Assembly (NCBI GenBank): GCA_965649825.1
Contig: OZ287701.1
Coordinates: 1,054,001 to 1,118,000, forward strand
Source: Penicillus capitatus
Taxonomy: Eukaryota; Chlorophyta
DNA length: 64,000 nucleotides
Direction of reading: 5' to 3'
The position numbers were made by a program, and so were the translations under genes. The notes beneath the pieces were generated by a model. That model made no database searches. It had not been told where the DNA came from and saw nothing but the letters and a program-made list of their open reading frames with translations. Shown piece after piece: positions 22,675 to 36,600 of the stretch. Every line of letters begins with the position of its first letter. The stretch's first letter is position 1.

Positions 22675-25600
22675 GTTTCAGACCGACACGAGCCATTGTC
22701 CAGTCCCCTCAGATTTACACCCTCTCTACTCTTCCATCAGTAACCTCTCTCTGCACGAAGCTCGATCTCGATCAACTGTTAGCTCCAACTCTACGCTTAC
22801 CCTTGATTCACTTTTGATACTACAACAAAATGTCAGAGCAAATAAACTGCTTACAGAACTGACCTTACTCAAACATTCTCCGGATCTTTTCCTTATTTCA
22901 GACCCTCCTAAATGTATTAGAGAAGGCTGGTGCCCCCAGGCTTTCGATGCGTCTTGCCTCACGGCCACTGTGGGACCGGCCACTGTTGTATCGTTATCAA
23001 AGATTACATAGCTTATAACGAAGTTTTCACTTCCAGTAACAGAGTTTGCGCACTAACCATTAAAGTTAACTCTCGTTCCATTGGTTTTGTTTGCTGCTAT
23101 ATTTAGCACACAAGTGCTGCAGGTCTTCAGCACGTTAAAGACACTCACCTTTCTCTTGAGTCCCAAGGAGTATCCTCGGTTATTGGCGGAGACTTTAACT
23201 CCCATAGCAGCTTATGGGGCCCGATCTCAACACCTACGTGCAATTCTGGACGACAAGTAGAGAATTGGCTCGAACCCTCGACACTCAGCCTCCACAATCA
23301 TTACCCCTGCATCGAAACATTCCGCAACTCAAGAAATGAACGAAGCTGGATAGATCTCACATGCACATCGGATAGAATTGCCAACTGGATCCAAAACTGG
23401 ATAGTGACCCGTTGCGATGAAGACCTCTCCGATCACAACCTGATCAGCTTCAGAATAGTCACAGAGGAAAACGTTAAACTCTCCGATCGCATTCAAGACT
23501 GGAGAAACTGCAACTGGGACTCCCTCAGTCTTTATCTGGAGAGAGACCTTAAAAATGAAGGATGGCTCGACTTCGAATGGGACAAGATAACCACGGGCGA
23601 AGAATTGGATACCCGTATCTTGGAACTCGAAGATGCAATCAGACGTTCAACCAGAAAACTAATCCCCATGAGAAGGAAGACTTCGATGAGGAAACACTGG
23701 TGGAATCCGGAACTTACTCGTTTGCACAGAGACCTCAAAAGAAAACAACGAAGACTCTGGAAACTCACATCAAAAGGCCGCCCTCCAGATGTCCTCAAAT
23801 CAGCACGAATCGATAGAGATGAGGCGAAAAAGAATTTTCAAAAAGAGGCCAACGCTGCAAAAACCAAGTCTTGGAGAATTTTTCTCGAAAACACAGATAA
23901 AACGAACATGTGGTCCAATTTCAAGCGCATCACCAAGCAAAAGAAGAGAGTCGATCTGTCGTATGTCACGGACTTGGAAGACCAAGTCCGGTCTTCCCCC
24001 CTGGAGGTGGCCAATGCCCTGGCCGCGAAATTCATCCCGGACATTCCAGGAACTTGCTCCCCGGCTGAAGCCATGAATGATGACGATCCGATGGTCGCCT
24101 CAGACACACTTCTCACAGATCTGTCAACCGCATTAACGGATTTTCCTGAAGTCACTGAGAGTGAAATAGTCAGAGGTGTATTCGGCAACAAGCCTTATGG
24201 CGCTGTTGGAGTCGACAGAATCCCCAATCAACTCTACAGGACAGCATTTCCCTTCCTAAAAAGAATGCTATTGGGTATTGTGAACTGCGTACTGAGAACC
24301 TCACACCACTGTCATCATTGGAAAACTGCTGCCGTCGTCGCAGTACCCAAGACCACCCAACATCTTAACTCGGTAAAATCTCTCCGTCCGATCAGTCTGT
24401 TGTGTGCCTTAGGAAAAATAGTTGAAAAAATCATCACGGACCGTCTGGCACACTGGGCAGAATCTAACAAGGTCTTGTCTGACAAGCAGTTCGGTTTCAG
24501 GAAGCAAAAGTCTTGCGAGACTGCATTGGCCAACCTCATTGACAGAGCTGAATCATGCTTCGATCAAGGACAAGACATGCTAGTAGCCTCCCTGGACCTG
24601 TCATCAGCTTTTGACACTATTAATGGCTCCAAATTACTTTCGAGACTGAGGGACCTGGAAGTCCCGCCGTACCTGCTATCTTGGCTGCAGAACTATGTGA
24701 ACGATCGCCACTGTGTCATCAAGGTTGCTGACCAAGAGTTCAGCTACCCAGTTCTCTCGGCCTGCCCACAAGGCAGTCCACTGAGCCCTTTACTGTTCAA
24801 TCTTTACGTTAACCAAGTTCTGGAGCAGCACGAAACTCCCCCCTCTAATACTCCAAGACTCCCTCCCCTCGACGCTCATTCTTCGCAATCCGGCATACAG
24901 GCTTATGCTGATGATCTACTGGTGTGGACTACAGGTCCCCTGGACACAGAAAACCAGTCTAACCTCCAATCACATCTAGATAAAATCCACCTCTGGACCA
25001 AAGAAGCCGGTCTGATGCTAAACCCAACAAAGTGTGTCACCATCCGACTATCTCGAAAGCGGGGCGGAAGGCCTCCTCTCAAGATGTCGATCGACGGGAC
25101 GGAACTAGTAGAAAACTCAGTCATCAAGTACCTTGGACTCCAGATCGACAGGAAACTCCAATGGCGAGAACACGTCAAATTCGCAGTGCAAAAAGCTAAC
25201 AAACGACTGCTCACTCTCAGGAAGATTTCTGGCCATCGCTGGGGGATTGACTCGACGATCATGGCAAAGCTAGTAAAGATGGGAGTTCTCCCAACCCTTT
25301 ACTATGCTGCTCCAATCTGGGCCTCCGCTCGAGCCAATCCTCAAACCCTGCGATCACTGGAAGTGATTACAAGACAACTGGCTCTGATTGTGACAGGATG
25401 TCTAAAGACTACAGCCTACGCACCGTGCTATGCACTATCTGGACTATATGAACCAGATCTGGAAATCTCTCGCCGCTTAATAGTGTTTGGAAGACGCTCA
25501 CACTCAATCGAGCGATCCTGCATACAAAGAACCACAAGGTCACAATTTCGCCTCAACACCGAAGCAAAAAGAATCGCACGACAACAAGTAACCCCTGACA

Positions 25601-26835
25601 TTCTCCTCTCGCCCAGTCAAATCGCTTGGGGCATCGCACCTTACGAGTCGAACCTCTGTATTCGACCAGGTAATTCCAAACTTCCATCCTCCCCAAGCGA
25701 CGGCAAATTCTACTGCATCCTTAAGAAATTGCCAGACTCCCTCTGTTTCGCATGGTCCTGGCGCCATGCTTGTGTCTCACAGGAAGGTTCCTTTGCTCTA
25801 CCTCTTAGCCTTGAAGAAGATCAAGCTGAAGCGATCGGCATCCTACTATCGCTGCCTCGCATCTACGCACAAGAAGCCCAGGAATGCAGACATCGATCAC
25901 CTGACCGGACTCTACAACGCCTCATTCTGCACTCCAAGAACTCAGGACTTCGGAAATATCTGCTCAAGCTGCAAAACATCCCACATCTCGCTTACCTGCT
26001 GCAGCTATGGATTCGAAATATCCAACTCAATGGCATTAAAGTCAGCTGGCTTCGCCCGGATGAATTCTGCGATCTCAGTGCGTGGCGCCGCACCAAGATC
26101 ATTGCTAAGCAGTGCAACTCGCGCCTCCCGCCTCAAAGATGTGAAGACCCGTCCTCTAGCGAGGGCACTTTGAGTCTTGAGTACCTCTTATCGCTCGCTG
26201 GCCTGTGCAACAAGAAGATGAAGAAGATCATGAAAGACTACTCGAATGCCTACATGAATGCCACTCTCCTTGCCTCTGACGTCGGTCTTGCCACCACTGA
26301 CCTGATCAGGATCTGCCCCGACTTCAAGTTTACTGGAAACTCTTTCCCTGCCCGCGGACTTGATCGAACAACTGGCTCCGCCCTGAATCAATTCCTAACT
26401 GCCCACATGCCAGCAAACACGTATCTCGAAAGATTCCAACTGCCTTCCTTTCATAAGATCTGCTGCCACGACCACTGGAATGAACTGGATAACACGACCC
26501 ATGACTTCAGAGATCATATCCTCATGAAGTGCGACGACCAGCAAATCCAAGCGCTCCGTGTGGCGACCTTCCAAGGAGTCATTCCTCCGTACTCCAGATG
26601 TATTACATGGCCAACAGCAATGTCAAACATCAACTCTCTGGCAAATTTCGCAAAGGCCATCCTGAAGATTCCATGGTTTTACCGCCTCAAACAAAACAAC
26701 ACGACCTGGTCGGCTGAAACATCCCAATCTTGCCTCTCGCTTGATCCGAATGCCGCTTCTGCCAGTTGCATGGAGCATCCATCTACCTCACTGGGTAATA
26801 GATCGGCGATGAACTGGCTACTGAGCATAAGCTAA
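22667..26835 (+). pseudogene. LINE ORF2 (endonuclease-reverse transcriptase), disrupted
   Basis: Likely start ATG at 22667. Endonuclease: LLILQQNVRANKL at the N-terminus, a frame change near 22980, an in-frame TAG at 23104-23106, then GGDFNSHSSLWG and SDHNLISF (catalytic Asp/Asn and Ser-Asp-His). The reverse transcriptase is intact by eye: AAVVAVPKT, LRPISLL, SLDLSSAFDT, CPQGSPLSPLLFNLYV and the catalytic YADDLLVW. The RNase-H-like region has EEDQAEAIGIL and IKVSWLRPDEF, but the usual DSQ-type Asp and the final Asp are not apparent. The C-terminal CCHDHWNELDNTTHDFRDHI resembles the Cys/His motif of I-type ORF2. It catalysed target-primed reverse transcription; now dead. Confidence 0.85.
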
Positions 26836-27254
26836 AAGCCGCCCTGCCCCACCATCAATGCCCTCGGCCATAACCTCCGTCTGAGCCAGATTTACTCGTC
26901 ATGCTGTCAAGGATCGCCCTGCCTGGGGTAGCTCGTGAGGTAGTCTGGTCTCCATTCGCAACTGACCAGGCTGATTCGGATTCCAAAGATGTGATCTGTC
27001 CTTCTTTCATTGTGAAACGAGTCATTTACAACACGTGGCCCTTGTTCAAGTGGCTGATATGCGTTATGCACTGCCACTATAATCCCTTTAAATGATGATG
27101 ATGATGAAGAAAATCTTGGCTACAGCGTCCACAAAAGCGACACTTTTGTATCTTTGTCAATCTCAAATTAGGAGATGGTCCTGTCGTAGGGGACAGTTGT
27201 TAGCTTCGCTGTCGTACTACTTGGACAGATGTCCCCTTCCGGGTCATATCATCA

Positions 27255-28220
27255 TTAAGATGCTTGAACGCGTCCCCTGTATGAACTCTGCCTCCTCTGT
27301 AATCCCCTGTGTTGTAGCTTATTCCTAACGGATTCTATCAAGAAGGTGACATTCTTGACCACTGTCATTTGGTCGAGCGCGTTTGGCATCGGCCATTGGT
27401 TCCGCGTCGTGAATTCTTCAAAAGACCAAACGTTTTTTACACCTAATTCATCATGGAGTCTGTATTTATCGCTTCGATCGCAGCATCCCATCAGTTTTGC
27501 CTGTCGCATCGGACTGTCATCTTTCTGATCCCTCGTCACCAATGTGACATCATGCTTCCGTACCATGAGGAGTTCACACCACCAAACCATCTCCGGCGCA
27601 ATAGTGGCCGTGGGAAAACTTGCAACCACCTTCCTCGACCTAGTCGGAAGCTCCTTGAAGAGCGTCTTCATCTGTGTCTCTCGCGGAAGCCCAGATTGAG
27701 CAGCCAGAACCCTAAACTTTCGGCAAACTATGGCAACTGTTGCGCGCCCGGCCATCTCCGGCCGCTGACGACAAGAGGCGGCGGGCTGCCTACTCTGAGT
27801 GATGCAGGTCAAGTGACGTTCGCGCAGAGGAAGTCGTGTCGTTCGCGTTCCTGGCCTCCCTACGGTCGAGGGCCTCGTATGCGTTGCTACGCATACGGCG
27901 TCCTCGGCCATATCTCCTTCCCACGTGTCGGCCTCGTCTTCCTGGACTTAGTGGATGGTCGTTCTCAGGCGTTCCCCTACGGGGTTCCTCCACGTCACGT
28001 CCCACTCCTGATGGTCCTGCTTCTGCGAGATCCACAGGACGATCGTCCTGGATGGAGCTGCGCCTGGAGTCAAAGAGACCGGTGTTGTGAACCACCCGGT
28101 CAGCACCTCGCTGAAATAAATCTGTAGCGTCAGTGCTCCTGCGCTCCGCCTCCCTGAAGTGGCCGAGCGCGGCAAGGAACGGAGGGTTCTGGTATAACGG
28201 CGGATACGGCACAGTCGCAC
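27255..28220 (-). pseudogene. Gag-like retroelement relic, unit B
   Basis: Counterpart of 1984-2942. Here one frame of 218 codons stays open (27911-27255), linking the FRVLAAQSGLPRET block to KHDVTLVTRDQKDD and LDQMTVVKNVTFLIESVRN. The upstream block with EALDRREARN is in another frame (28431-27790). No pol domains follow. The frame of 218 codons may be chance survival; it need not be expressed. Confidence 0.4.
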
Positions 28221-28228
28221 GCGGAATG

Positions 28229-28566
28229 TGTTGGAAATGTAGCATCCTATCCACTGTTCGTAGCCGTCTGAAGCGGTTCGTTCCATGGTAACCACCTTTG
28301 GCGCGCTGTCCGTCAGATGCGACGGGTGCTAGCCTCCGAACCGAATTCTTCATAACAGTCGGGCGATGGTTTTCGAACATGCCCTGAAGTTCGCGACTGA
28401 TAGCTGTTGGGGTTAGGAAATCCACAACCATCGTGGGTATTTAAAGACCGACAATCCTCTTGTAATAATCTCGATTTCCTGTGCTATCGTTTGAGTGTTC
28501 ATTCGCGTCGTCGTTCGTGCGTCTTCGACTCGGTACTTCTGTGAATTCGTTACAACGATCCCGATA
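28229..28566 (+). mobile_element. Solo LTR, unit B insertion
   Basis: 338 bp with ends TGTTGGAAATG...CGATCCCGATA, flanked by the 5-bp duplication GAATG (28224-28228 and 28567-28571). Unit A keeps the empty site (GCGGAATATGTGG near 2957-2970). It contains a TATA-like GGGTATTTAAAG. Same family as 4739-5078, inserted independently after the duplication. The TG...TA rather than TG...CA ending is shared with two other family members. Confidence 0.88.
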
Positions 28567-28701
28567 GAATGTGTGGTGCTTCGTCGTCGGCCAGAGTGAA
28601 CGTACGGACGTAAACACGAACTGAGTAAAATTCCTTACAAACGCAAAAGGGCAAAGCACCAACGTTTCTCCACCTCTTATCCCGCTCAGGTGATGCGACC
28701 C

Positions 28702-28828
28702 TCTAGGCAGATGAGTCATCCCTCGCCCGGAGCCAGAGAATAAGGATCCCTCGTGGTCCGGGGTCCCCTCTGACAAGACCCGGAGTGTCCCTTGTACGCG
28801 TGGGCCCGTCGTCAGCAAGACAGTCCCA
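28702..28828 (+). repeat. Short dispersed repeat, copy inside unit B
   Basis: Counterpart of 3091-3217, differing by only a few bases; same opening CTAGGCAGATGAGTCATCCC and end GCAAGACAGTCCCATC. Confidence 0.55.
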
Positions 28829-30615
28829 TCAACCGTTTTCCTCCCATATGCTCAGTCATCGTCATCTTACCGACACCACGCATACGCGTTACACTTAAAT
28901 CTGCGCACCATGCGACTTCGTGGTTCTTAGCGACGGGGCCGTCGTTCGGGGCACTGTCTTTGGCGTTGGATAGCGCGTCTATGCTGTGAATGTCCCATCA
29001 GATGCGATGGGATTCGAGTGAGATTTATGAGGATGGCTGTGGCAGAGCGAGAATCACAGTTTAGTCAAGTGACTGTGAGATAACATAATGATGAGTCAAT
29101 ACACAGAACGTAGTGTAACGTCACATCATTGTACACAAGGTGCTTCGCGGATTCGCCGTCGTTTCACGCGTCGCGTCGTCGCCACAGTAAAGCACTGAGT
29201 TCTCATTTCCCAAGTGCGTAACAGCAACGTTTCCCCTTTTCTCTTTGAATCTGCAAGAACCCTTTCGCCAAAAGTTTCCTTTACGTTCAAACATAGGCAG
29301 AGGAGGTTCATCTTGAAAAATTGCCACTCGCCCGTCTCTGACCTGGTATTCTACCGTCTGCATTCGATATGCTCTGAGACACCAAGCATCTCAACCCCAT
29401 TAAGGTCTATGTCAACCGTAATCATTATCCTCGGCAAGTCTTCCAAGGAGTCAGTCGTTTTGCATTCGGCCGTAGGAAGGAGCTCCGTTATTTTTGGTTC
29501 CTTGAAATGGAGATGGAATGATTCCACATCAGTTTGTTTTTAGGCTGTCTATCGGAAAGACCGAGCGGACTTGTTTCAGTAAGGATCTTCAAGAGGGGAT
29601 AGGACAGCGAAAATTCTGAATCGCGATTCTTCCTCCTTTCTTCGGCATCTCTAGCTAGCAGTTATTTCATTGGCACGCATTTCCAGCGATTGGCAACCTT
29701 GGCGAAATGCAGCCATCGCATAAGCATCTTATATGAAACAACTCATTGACACCTGCATTCAGTCCGGCCTAGCAAGATTTTCTGTTTAGCCGAAGGTAAC
29801 ATTTTGTTGACGCGGCGTTAGTCTGGTAACTTTGCTAAATGTTTTGGAGTACATTGCCGTGCTTGTTTTGCGTGTTTTTTCTTTTCACTTACCCAAGTCA
29901 GCGTTTGGAATATCCACTGATGCTCTATGTTCTGTCGTTGCCAACGTACTGTACGTTACGACATCATCTGCGCAGATGTGTGTCTGGCCTTTTTCAAGTA
30001 CGAGTAAAAAGCGAAGTCTTTTTCTTGTTTTGGACAAATCTGACGTTATTGACAAGAGGATAGCAGTCATTTCAGATTTGCTGCAAACGCGTCATCACCA
30101 TCGACCGACAAAGGACACAAAGATTCTTTCTCTAAACAAGAATTATTTCTCGTAATAACACTTTCCCTTCGCGATATGACACGAATGTGGCAACCGTTCA
30201 ATTGCTTCGTCCGCAGCACTGTAAAATGTCGAGAATCTTGCCAATTTGTGAAACATTCCTCAACGGCAAAGAACTCTCCTCTTACAGCTCTAGCCCGTTT
30301 TTTAGCCACTTTCATCGATACCCATACATACTTGAGTGACATGGGTTGTACTTTAATGCACTTAATAAAGCGCTTAAATCACATATCCACCAAATGAAAG
30401 CACACACTAGACGAGCCAGAACATCTGGTTATCATATGTGGAACATAAGACGCCCAAAGACAAGTAAATCTTCTTCAACATACCGGAACATTAAGGAAAG
30501 TCGTTTTCTCCACCATCGAAACACTTGTGACGGAAAATGGGCAAAAAACATATAAGTGGTGACGTGTCTCGATTGCTTGAGTTCTGTGAACGTTTATTCA
30601 GAAAGTCTCTTTCAT
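28829..30615. other. Non-coding stretch 3' of the NACHT-HEAT gene, unit B
   Basis: Matches unit A 3218-5533 minus the two A-specific insertions. No recognisable gene. The single CTTTC near 30162-30168 is the empty site for the unit A LTR, and GTAC at 29131-29134 is the empty site for the 182-bp element. Confidence 0.45.
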
Positions 30616-33600
30616 TCATTCTTTCGTCACAAGGTTCTCCAACAAGCCCGGAAACTTCTCTTCAAAACCTTTCTTCAAATACTCAAGTTGCTTGTCGAGA
30701 GCTTCTCCTTCCCAGCTCCCAATCTCATGCGATGATAATGCATGCAACACGAAGGGAACTTTCTTATCTTTTGTAGAAAGAGCCAGTGTGAACGAATTTT
30801 GAACAAAGATGAGCAAGAGGTTGCTCTTTAAGGCAGAGATACTTGATTTATGAATCCAATCAAGTCTTGATTCGCTCGGTGTTGTTTCTGGAGTTTGCTG
30901 ACTGGAAAAATGTTCGCTGCCACGCAGTTTCTGAATCATCGGATTATGATCGTCCACGAGGGTAAGAGCCGTCTTAACGACTCTCCTGATAGCCTTCAAC
31001 GCATTCGAACGCACATCGCTGTGTTTTCCGATGGATCCTCTATCGAGCATTGGCATAAATTTGCCGACAAGATGCGCCGCTGCCTCCAGGGCCTGAAACG
31101 CTGCCGAACACACATCGCGGTGTTCGTCGATGCACCCTCTCTCGAGCATCGGCATAAATTTATCCACAAGTTTCGGCGCTGCCTCGATGACCAAGCCGAG
31201 GGTCTCTATTACTGTCAGACGCACGAAAAAATCTTCGTCGCTTTGAACTTTCTCGATAATCGGCAAGAGGATATTCGAGAGGTGTGGCGTTGCCCCGATG
31301 ACCTTGCCGACGACCTCGGATGTGGTCGAACGCACGAAATATACTTCGTCGGTACACCCTCCATAAAAAAGCATAAGCAATTTGCCTGCGAGGTTTGGCG
31401 CCGCGTTCACGACATCGGATACAGCCTCTATTGCATTTTGACGCACGAAGAAGTTTTTGTCGGCGCATCCCGCCTCCAACAACGAGAATAGTTTGCTCAG
31501 GATGTCCGATGAGTCAGCGACGACACTTCCAATTGCCATCATCATCGCTGCTTTACGCACGTCCGAGTCTTTGTCGCCACACAACTTAGCTAGCGTCAGC
31601 AGAGCATCGCCGGCGTGTTGAGGCGCCGCTGTGACGACACTTTCGATCGCCGTCACAGTTGCTTTACGCACGTCCGAGTCTTTGTCGCCACACAACTTAG
31701 CTAGCGTCAGCAGAGCATCGCCGGCGTGTTGAGGCGCCGCTGTGACGACACTTTCGATCGCCGTCACAGTTGCTTTACGCACGTCCGAGTCTTTGTCGCC
31801 ACACAACTTAGCTAGCGTCAGCAGAGCATCGCCGGCGTGTTGAGGCGCCGCTGTGACGACACTTTCGATCGCCGTCACAGTTGCTTTACGCACGTCCGAG
31901 TATTTGTCGCCACACAACTTAGCTAGCGTCAGCAGAGCATCGCCGGCGTGTTGAGGCGCCGCCGCAACGGCTCTTTGAATAGCCGTCATCGCTGCTTGAC
32001 TTACGTACGGGCTTTCGCCCAAGTACAACATAGCCAACGTCGGCAAAGCCACGCCGGCGTGTTGAGGCGACGCCGCGACGACACTTCCGATCTCCGTGAC
32101 CGCTGCACGACGCACGTGCCAGTCTGTGTCGTTGCACAATATAGACAACGTCGACAGAGACCAGCCGGCGTGTTGAGGTGCCGCCGCGACGACACTTCCG
32201 ATCGCCGTCGCCGCTGATATGCGAACGTCCGAGTTTCCGTCGTCGCGCAACTTAGACAACGTCGGCAGAACCTCGCCGGCGTGTTGAGGGGCCGCCGCGA
32301 CGACACTTCCGATCGCCGCCACCGCTGCTTTACGCACGGCCGACTTTATGTCGTCGCTCAACTTAGACAACGTCGGCAAAGCCACGCCGGCGTGTTGAGG
32401 CGACGCCGCAACGACACTTCCAATTGCCGTGACCGCTGCACGACGCACGTGCCAGTCTGTGTCACGGCACCCTTTAACCAGCGTCGGCAGGACCTCGCTG
32501 GCGTATTTAGGCGGCGCCGCAGCGATACTTCCAATGGCCGTGACCGCTGCATGACGCATGTGCCAGTCTGCGTTGTCGCACCATTTAGCCAGCGTCGGCA
32601 GAGCCTCGCCGGCGTGTTGAGGCGCCGCCGCGACGACACTTCCAATAGCTGTTGTTGCGTCTCGACGTACAAACATGTTTTCGCCGCCGCACCCTTCAGC
32701 CAGCGTCAGTAGAGCATCTCTGGCGTGTTGAGGCGCCGCCGCAACGGCTCTTTCAATCGCCGTCATCGCTGCTTGTCGTACATACGGGCTTTCGCTCAAG
32801 CACAACATAGACAACGTCAGCAGAGCCTCGCCGGCGTGTTGAGGTGCCGCCGCGACGACACCTCCGATCGCCGTCGCCGCTGATATGCGAACGTCCGAGT
32901 TTCCGTCGCCGCACAACATAGACAACGTCGGCAGGACCTCGCTCGCGTGTTGAGGCGCCGCCGCGACGACACTTCCAATGGCCGTGACAGCTGCATGACG
33001 CATGTGCCAGTCTGCGTCGTCGCACCTTTCAGCCAGCGTCAGCAGAGCCTCGCCGGCGTGTTTAGACGACGTCACTGCGACACTTCCGATCGCCGTCACC
33101 GCTGATATGCGAACGTCCGAGTTTCCGTCGCCGCACAACATAGACAACGTCGGCAGGACCTCGCTCGCGTGTTGAGGCGCCGCCGCGACGACACTTCCAA
33201 TGGCCGTGACAGCTGCATGACGCATGTGCCAGTCTGCGTCGTCGCACCCTTCAGCCAGCGTCAGCAGAGCCTCGCCGGCGTGTTTAGACGACGCCACTGC
33301 GACACTTCCGATCGCCGTCACCGCTGATATGCGAACGTCCGAGTTTCCGTCGCCGCACAACATAGACAACGTCGGCAGGACCTCGCTCGCGTGTTGAGGC
33401 GCCGCCGCGACGACACTTTTAATCGCCGCGACCGCTGCATGACGCACGTTCCAGTCTGTGTCATCGTGCTTATCAGCCAACGTCAACAGAGCCTCGCCGG
33501 CGTGTTTAGACGACGCCACTGCGACACTTCCGATCGCCGTCACCGCTGCTTTACGCACGTCCGAGTCTTCGTCGCCACACAACTTAGCCAACGTCGGCAA

Positions 33601-36600
33601 AGCCTCGCTGGCGTGTTGAGGCGCCGCTGCGACAACACTTCCAATCGCCGTCAAAGCTACTTGACGCATGTCTGGGCTTTTGTCGCTGAACCACTTAGTC
33701 GATCTCGGCGGAGTCCCACAGGCGTGAAGATATGCCGCCAGACCGACCCTTCCGATAGCCGTTGTCGCTGCTTGACGCACGTGCCAGTCTGTGTCATCGC
33801 GCTTTTTAGCCAACGTCAACAAAGCCTCGCCGGCGTGTTGAGGCGCCGCCGCAACGACATTTCCAAGTGCGATCATCGCTGCTTTACGCGCGTCCTTGTT
33901 TCCGTCGCCACACATCTTAGCCAGCGTCGGCAGCGCCTCGCTGGCGTGTTGAGGGGACGATGCGACGACACTTCCAATTGCCATTACCGCTGTTTTACGC
34001 ACGTCCGAGTCTTGGTCGCCACACAACTTAGATAACGTCGGCAGAGACCAGCCGGCGTGTTGAGGGGCCGTTGCGACGACTCTCCCTATCACCGTCACCG
34101 CTGCTTTACGCACGTCCGACTTTCCGTCGCCGCACAACATAGACAACGTCGGCAGGACCTCGCTGGCGTGTTGAGGCGCCGCCGCAACGACACTTCCAAT
34201 CGCCGTGACCGCTGCATGACGCACGTTCCAGTCTGTGTCATCGTGCTTATCAGCCAACGTCAACAAAGCCTCGCCGGCGTGTTGAGGCGCCGCCGCAACG
34301 ACATTTCCAAGTGCGATCATCGCCGCTTGACGTGCGTCCTTGTTTCCGTCGCCGCACAACTTAGCCAGTGTCGTCAGCGTCTCGCCGGCGTGTTTAGGCG
34401 CCGCCTCGACGACATTTCCGAGTGCGGTCATTGCCGCTTGACGCACGTACCGGTCTCCGTGGCCGCACATCTTAACCATCGTGGGCAGAACCTCGCTGGC
34501 TTGTTTGGGCAATTGTTCTGCGATGAAACCTAACCTTTCTATGCACTGCTTTTTAGTGCGGCGACCGTCCGGTTTTTCCACTTTTTGCAATACGAATTGA
34601 ATTATCATTTCACTTTGCTTCAGATGATTGCTTGTGAGCTGTAAGACATCTGCGATCTTCGCCATTTCTTCACGTGTTAAGTCATGCACAGAAGTCAGCG
34701 TTTTCTTTGCTTCTTCGATGGTGTTGTTGAGAACTTGAGGTAATTCTTCCAAAATGTGAGGCAGTTGTTGTAACTCTTGGATAACGATTTTACGAATCGG
34801 AAGATCGTCTATAGTGCGCTCGAGCAGTTGACGAGCACTTTTTACGAGTTTGACCACTTCTCTGGCCTTCAAAAGTTCTTTCAAATCATCCTCATCAGTT
34901 CCTTCCAGTGTTGCCTCGAGTACTCGCATCCTAAGGAAAAAGTGCTGTATCCCCAGAACTTCGATGGGTGCTTCGTCGACAAGCGAAAGCATCTCTTGCA
35001 TTACAGTCTTGCTTCTCCCTTGTGCTAAGGAGTTCATAGCGAAGGAAAGTGTCAGTGCATGCTTTCGATTGTATTTTTCTTGTCGAATGAACTCCACCAC
35101 TCTTCCCTCGTCCGATCCTTTTGTTCTTAGGGTTTTTGCAATATATCTTGCGGCAAAGTATTGCTGAAACGATTCGTGAGGGAACTGATACTTTTGGCAC
35201 TCCGACACGGGCAAGAGGAGTCCGCTCTCTTTGAATGTTCGAGTTGCATTCTTTGACGTTGCATGGCTGTCGACATAGCTTTCGTGGATGAGAACTGCTT
35301 TATGGCGAAGCGATTCAAAGGCGATCTTTTCCAGAGTCTGAAAGAGTTCCGCTTTCTGAGTGTTTTCTCTGGTTGGCTTTCCTTCAAACTTTTCCCAGAC
35401 AAAGTTCGTTATGTCGTTGTATATCTGGAACATGCTCGCTCTCTTTCTTCGTTCTTCCGTTGTGCTTCCGTGCTTCTTCGACAAGGAACAGAGAACGCTT
35501 GCCGTCGCTGGAATGTGCGCCACCTCCCATAAGGCTTTTTTGGGTTTTTCGAGATACTGGATGAGCCTCTGAGCTTCGTATTCGGACAACTCGCTCTCTA
35601 TGTAGTCGCGCAATTGTCCGTCGTCGAATCCGAGGCACTCAACTTGAATGTCAACGAGTGTTTCCACGTCTCTCGTGTTGTACGGACGAGAAAGAAACAG
35701 CACCTTGCAGGATCGCTCCCATATGGTTGACAAGAGGTCGATCGCATGGTCATCTGTCTCTTCCAGTCCATCGAAAATGAGCAGTGTTGAAGGGTCGTCG
35801 AGATCGAGTTCCACTCGAGCGACTAGGTCTTCGTAGTCAGAAGTGTGCTTGCTTTCGGGGAAGCATATCTGCGATACAGCTTCTTCGAGTCTTGTCCACC
35901 TCTGTCCGTCGTGCCCTCCACTGTTGAGATGACTCGCCGGCACAACGTAAACGGCGTTGAAATCCTGTGCCATTTCTTCCATTGCCCATCTGTGTGCAAT
36001 GACTCTTGCGATGCACGTCTTTCCCGAGCCGGGGTTTCCGTAGAGAAGCACTCTCTGAACTTCGATTTCCGGGTCTCCGGGTTTGAGAGCTCTTCGTTTG
36101 AACAGGTCGTCTAGAGCAATACGGTTTCTGAATCTTGTCTTCTCCTCATAGTATTCCTTCGCTTGGTTCTCTCCGCGGTTTAAAGATACTCTTGATTCAG
36201 TCTCCCGTACTTCTACGATATCGTCAGGAATGACGACGTGGTGCCTCATGTCCTTGACATGTTTGAGAGATCCTTCTTCGGTCAAAGAAGTCACCTGCAT
36301 GAACAAGACGCTCTTATCGACTTGGGTGTGCTTCTCGCTGTGATACCGTCGCAAAATCGCTGTGCAAGTATCTCTGCCTCAACTCTTCTTGATGTGCATT
36401 CATGACAGCAAGTGGAATGTACCCCACGTCTCTGCCAATCTTAGTCAACAATTCTTCGTGTTCCGGCACGATCCCTTGCAAACTTCCAGCTCGAAGCTTG
36501 TCTTCTAGGCTGTTTCCGTCCAACCATTCCATGAGCGCGTCTCTAGTGGAGCCCTCGCAAGATTGATGTAACGCTTCGAGTGCTTCTCTGGTCGTTTCGT

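Larger units (their letters stand above)
20499..27106 (+). mobile_element. Decayed non-LTR retrotransposon (LINE) at the duplication junction
   Basis: 6.6 kb lying exactly between units A and B. It has a gag-like ORF1 with zinc knuckles, then an ORF2 with AP-endonuclease, reverse transcriptase, RNase-H-like region and C-terminal Cys/His motif. That order is typical of I-group LINEs. The 3' end is a simple repeat, TGATGATGATGATG, rather than poly(A). Frameshifts in ORF1 and a frameshift plus nonsense codon in ORF2 make it inactive. No target-site duplication is visible: the left flank ends CTATGTC and the right flank starts AAGAAAATC. The 5' boundary is set by where unit A homology stops. Confidence 0.85.

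Noticed and set aside
31559-34500. Regular 111-bp direct repeats considered as a satellite or CRISPR-like array
   Set aside because: Period is a multiple of three, the frame is open throughout, and each unit translates to a 37-aa HEAT repeat; there are no spacers.
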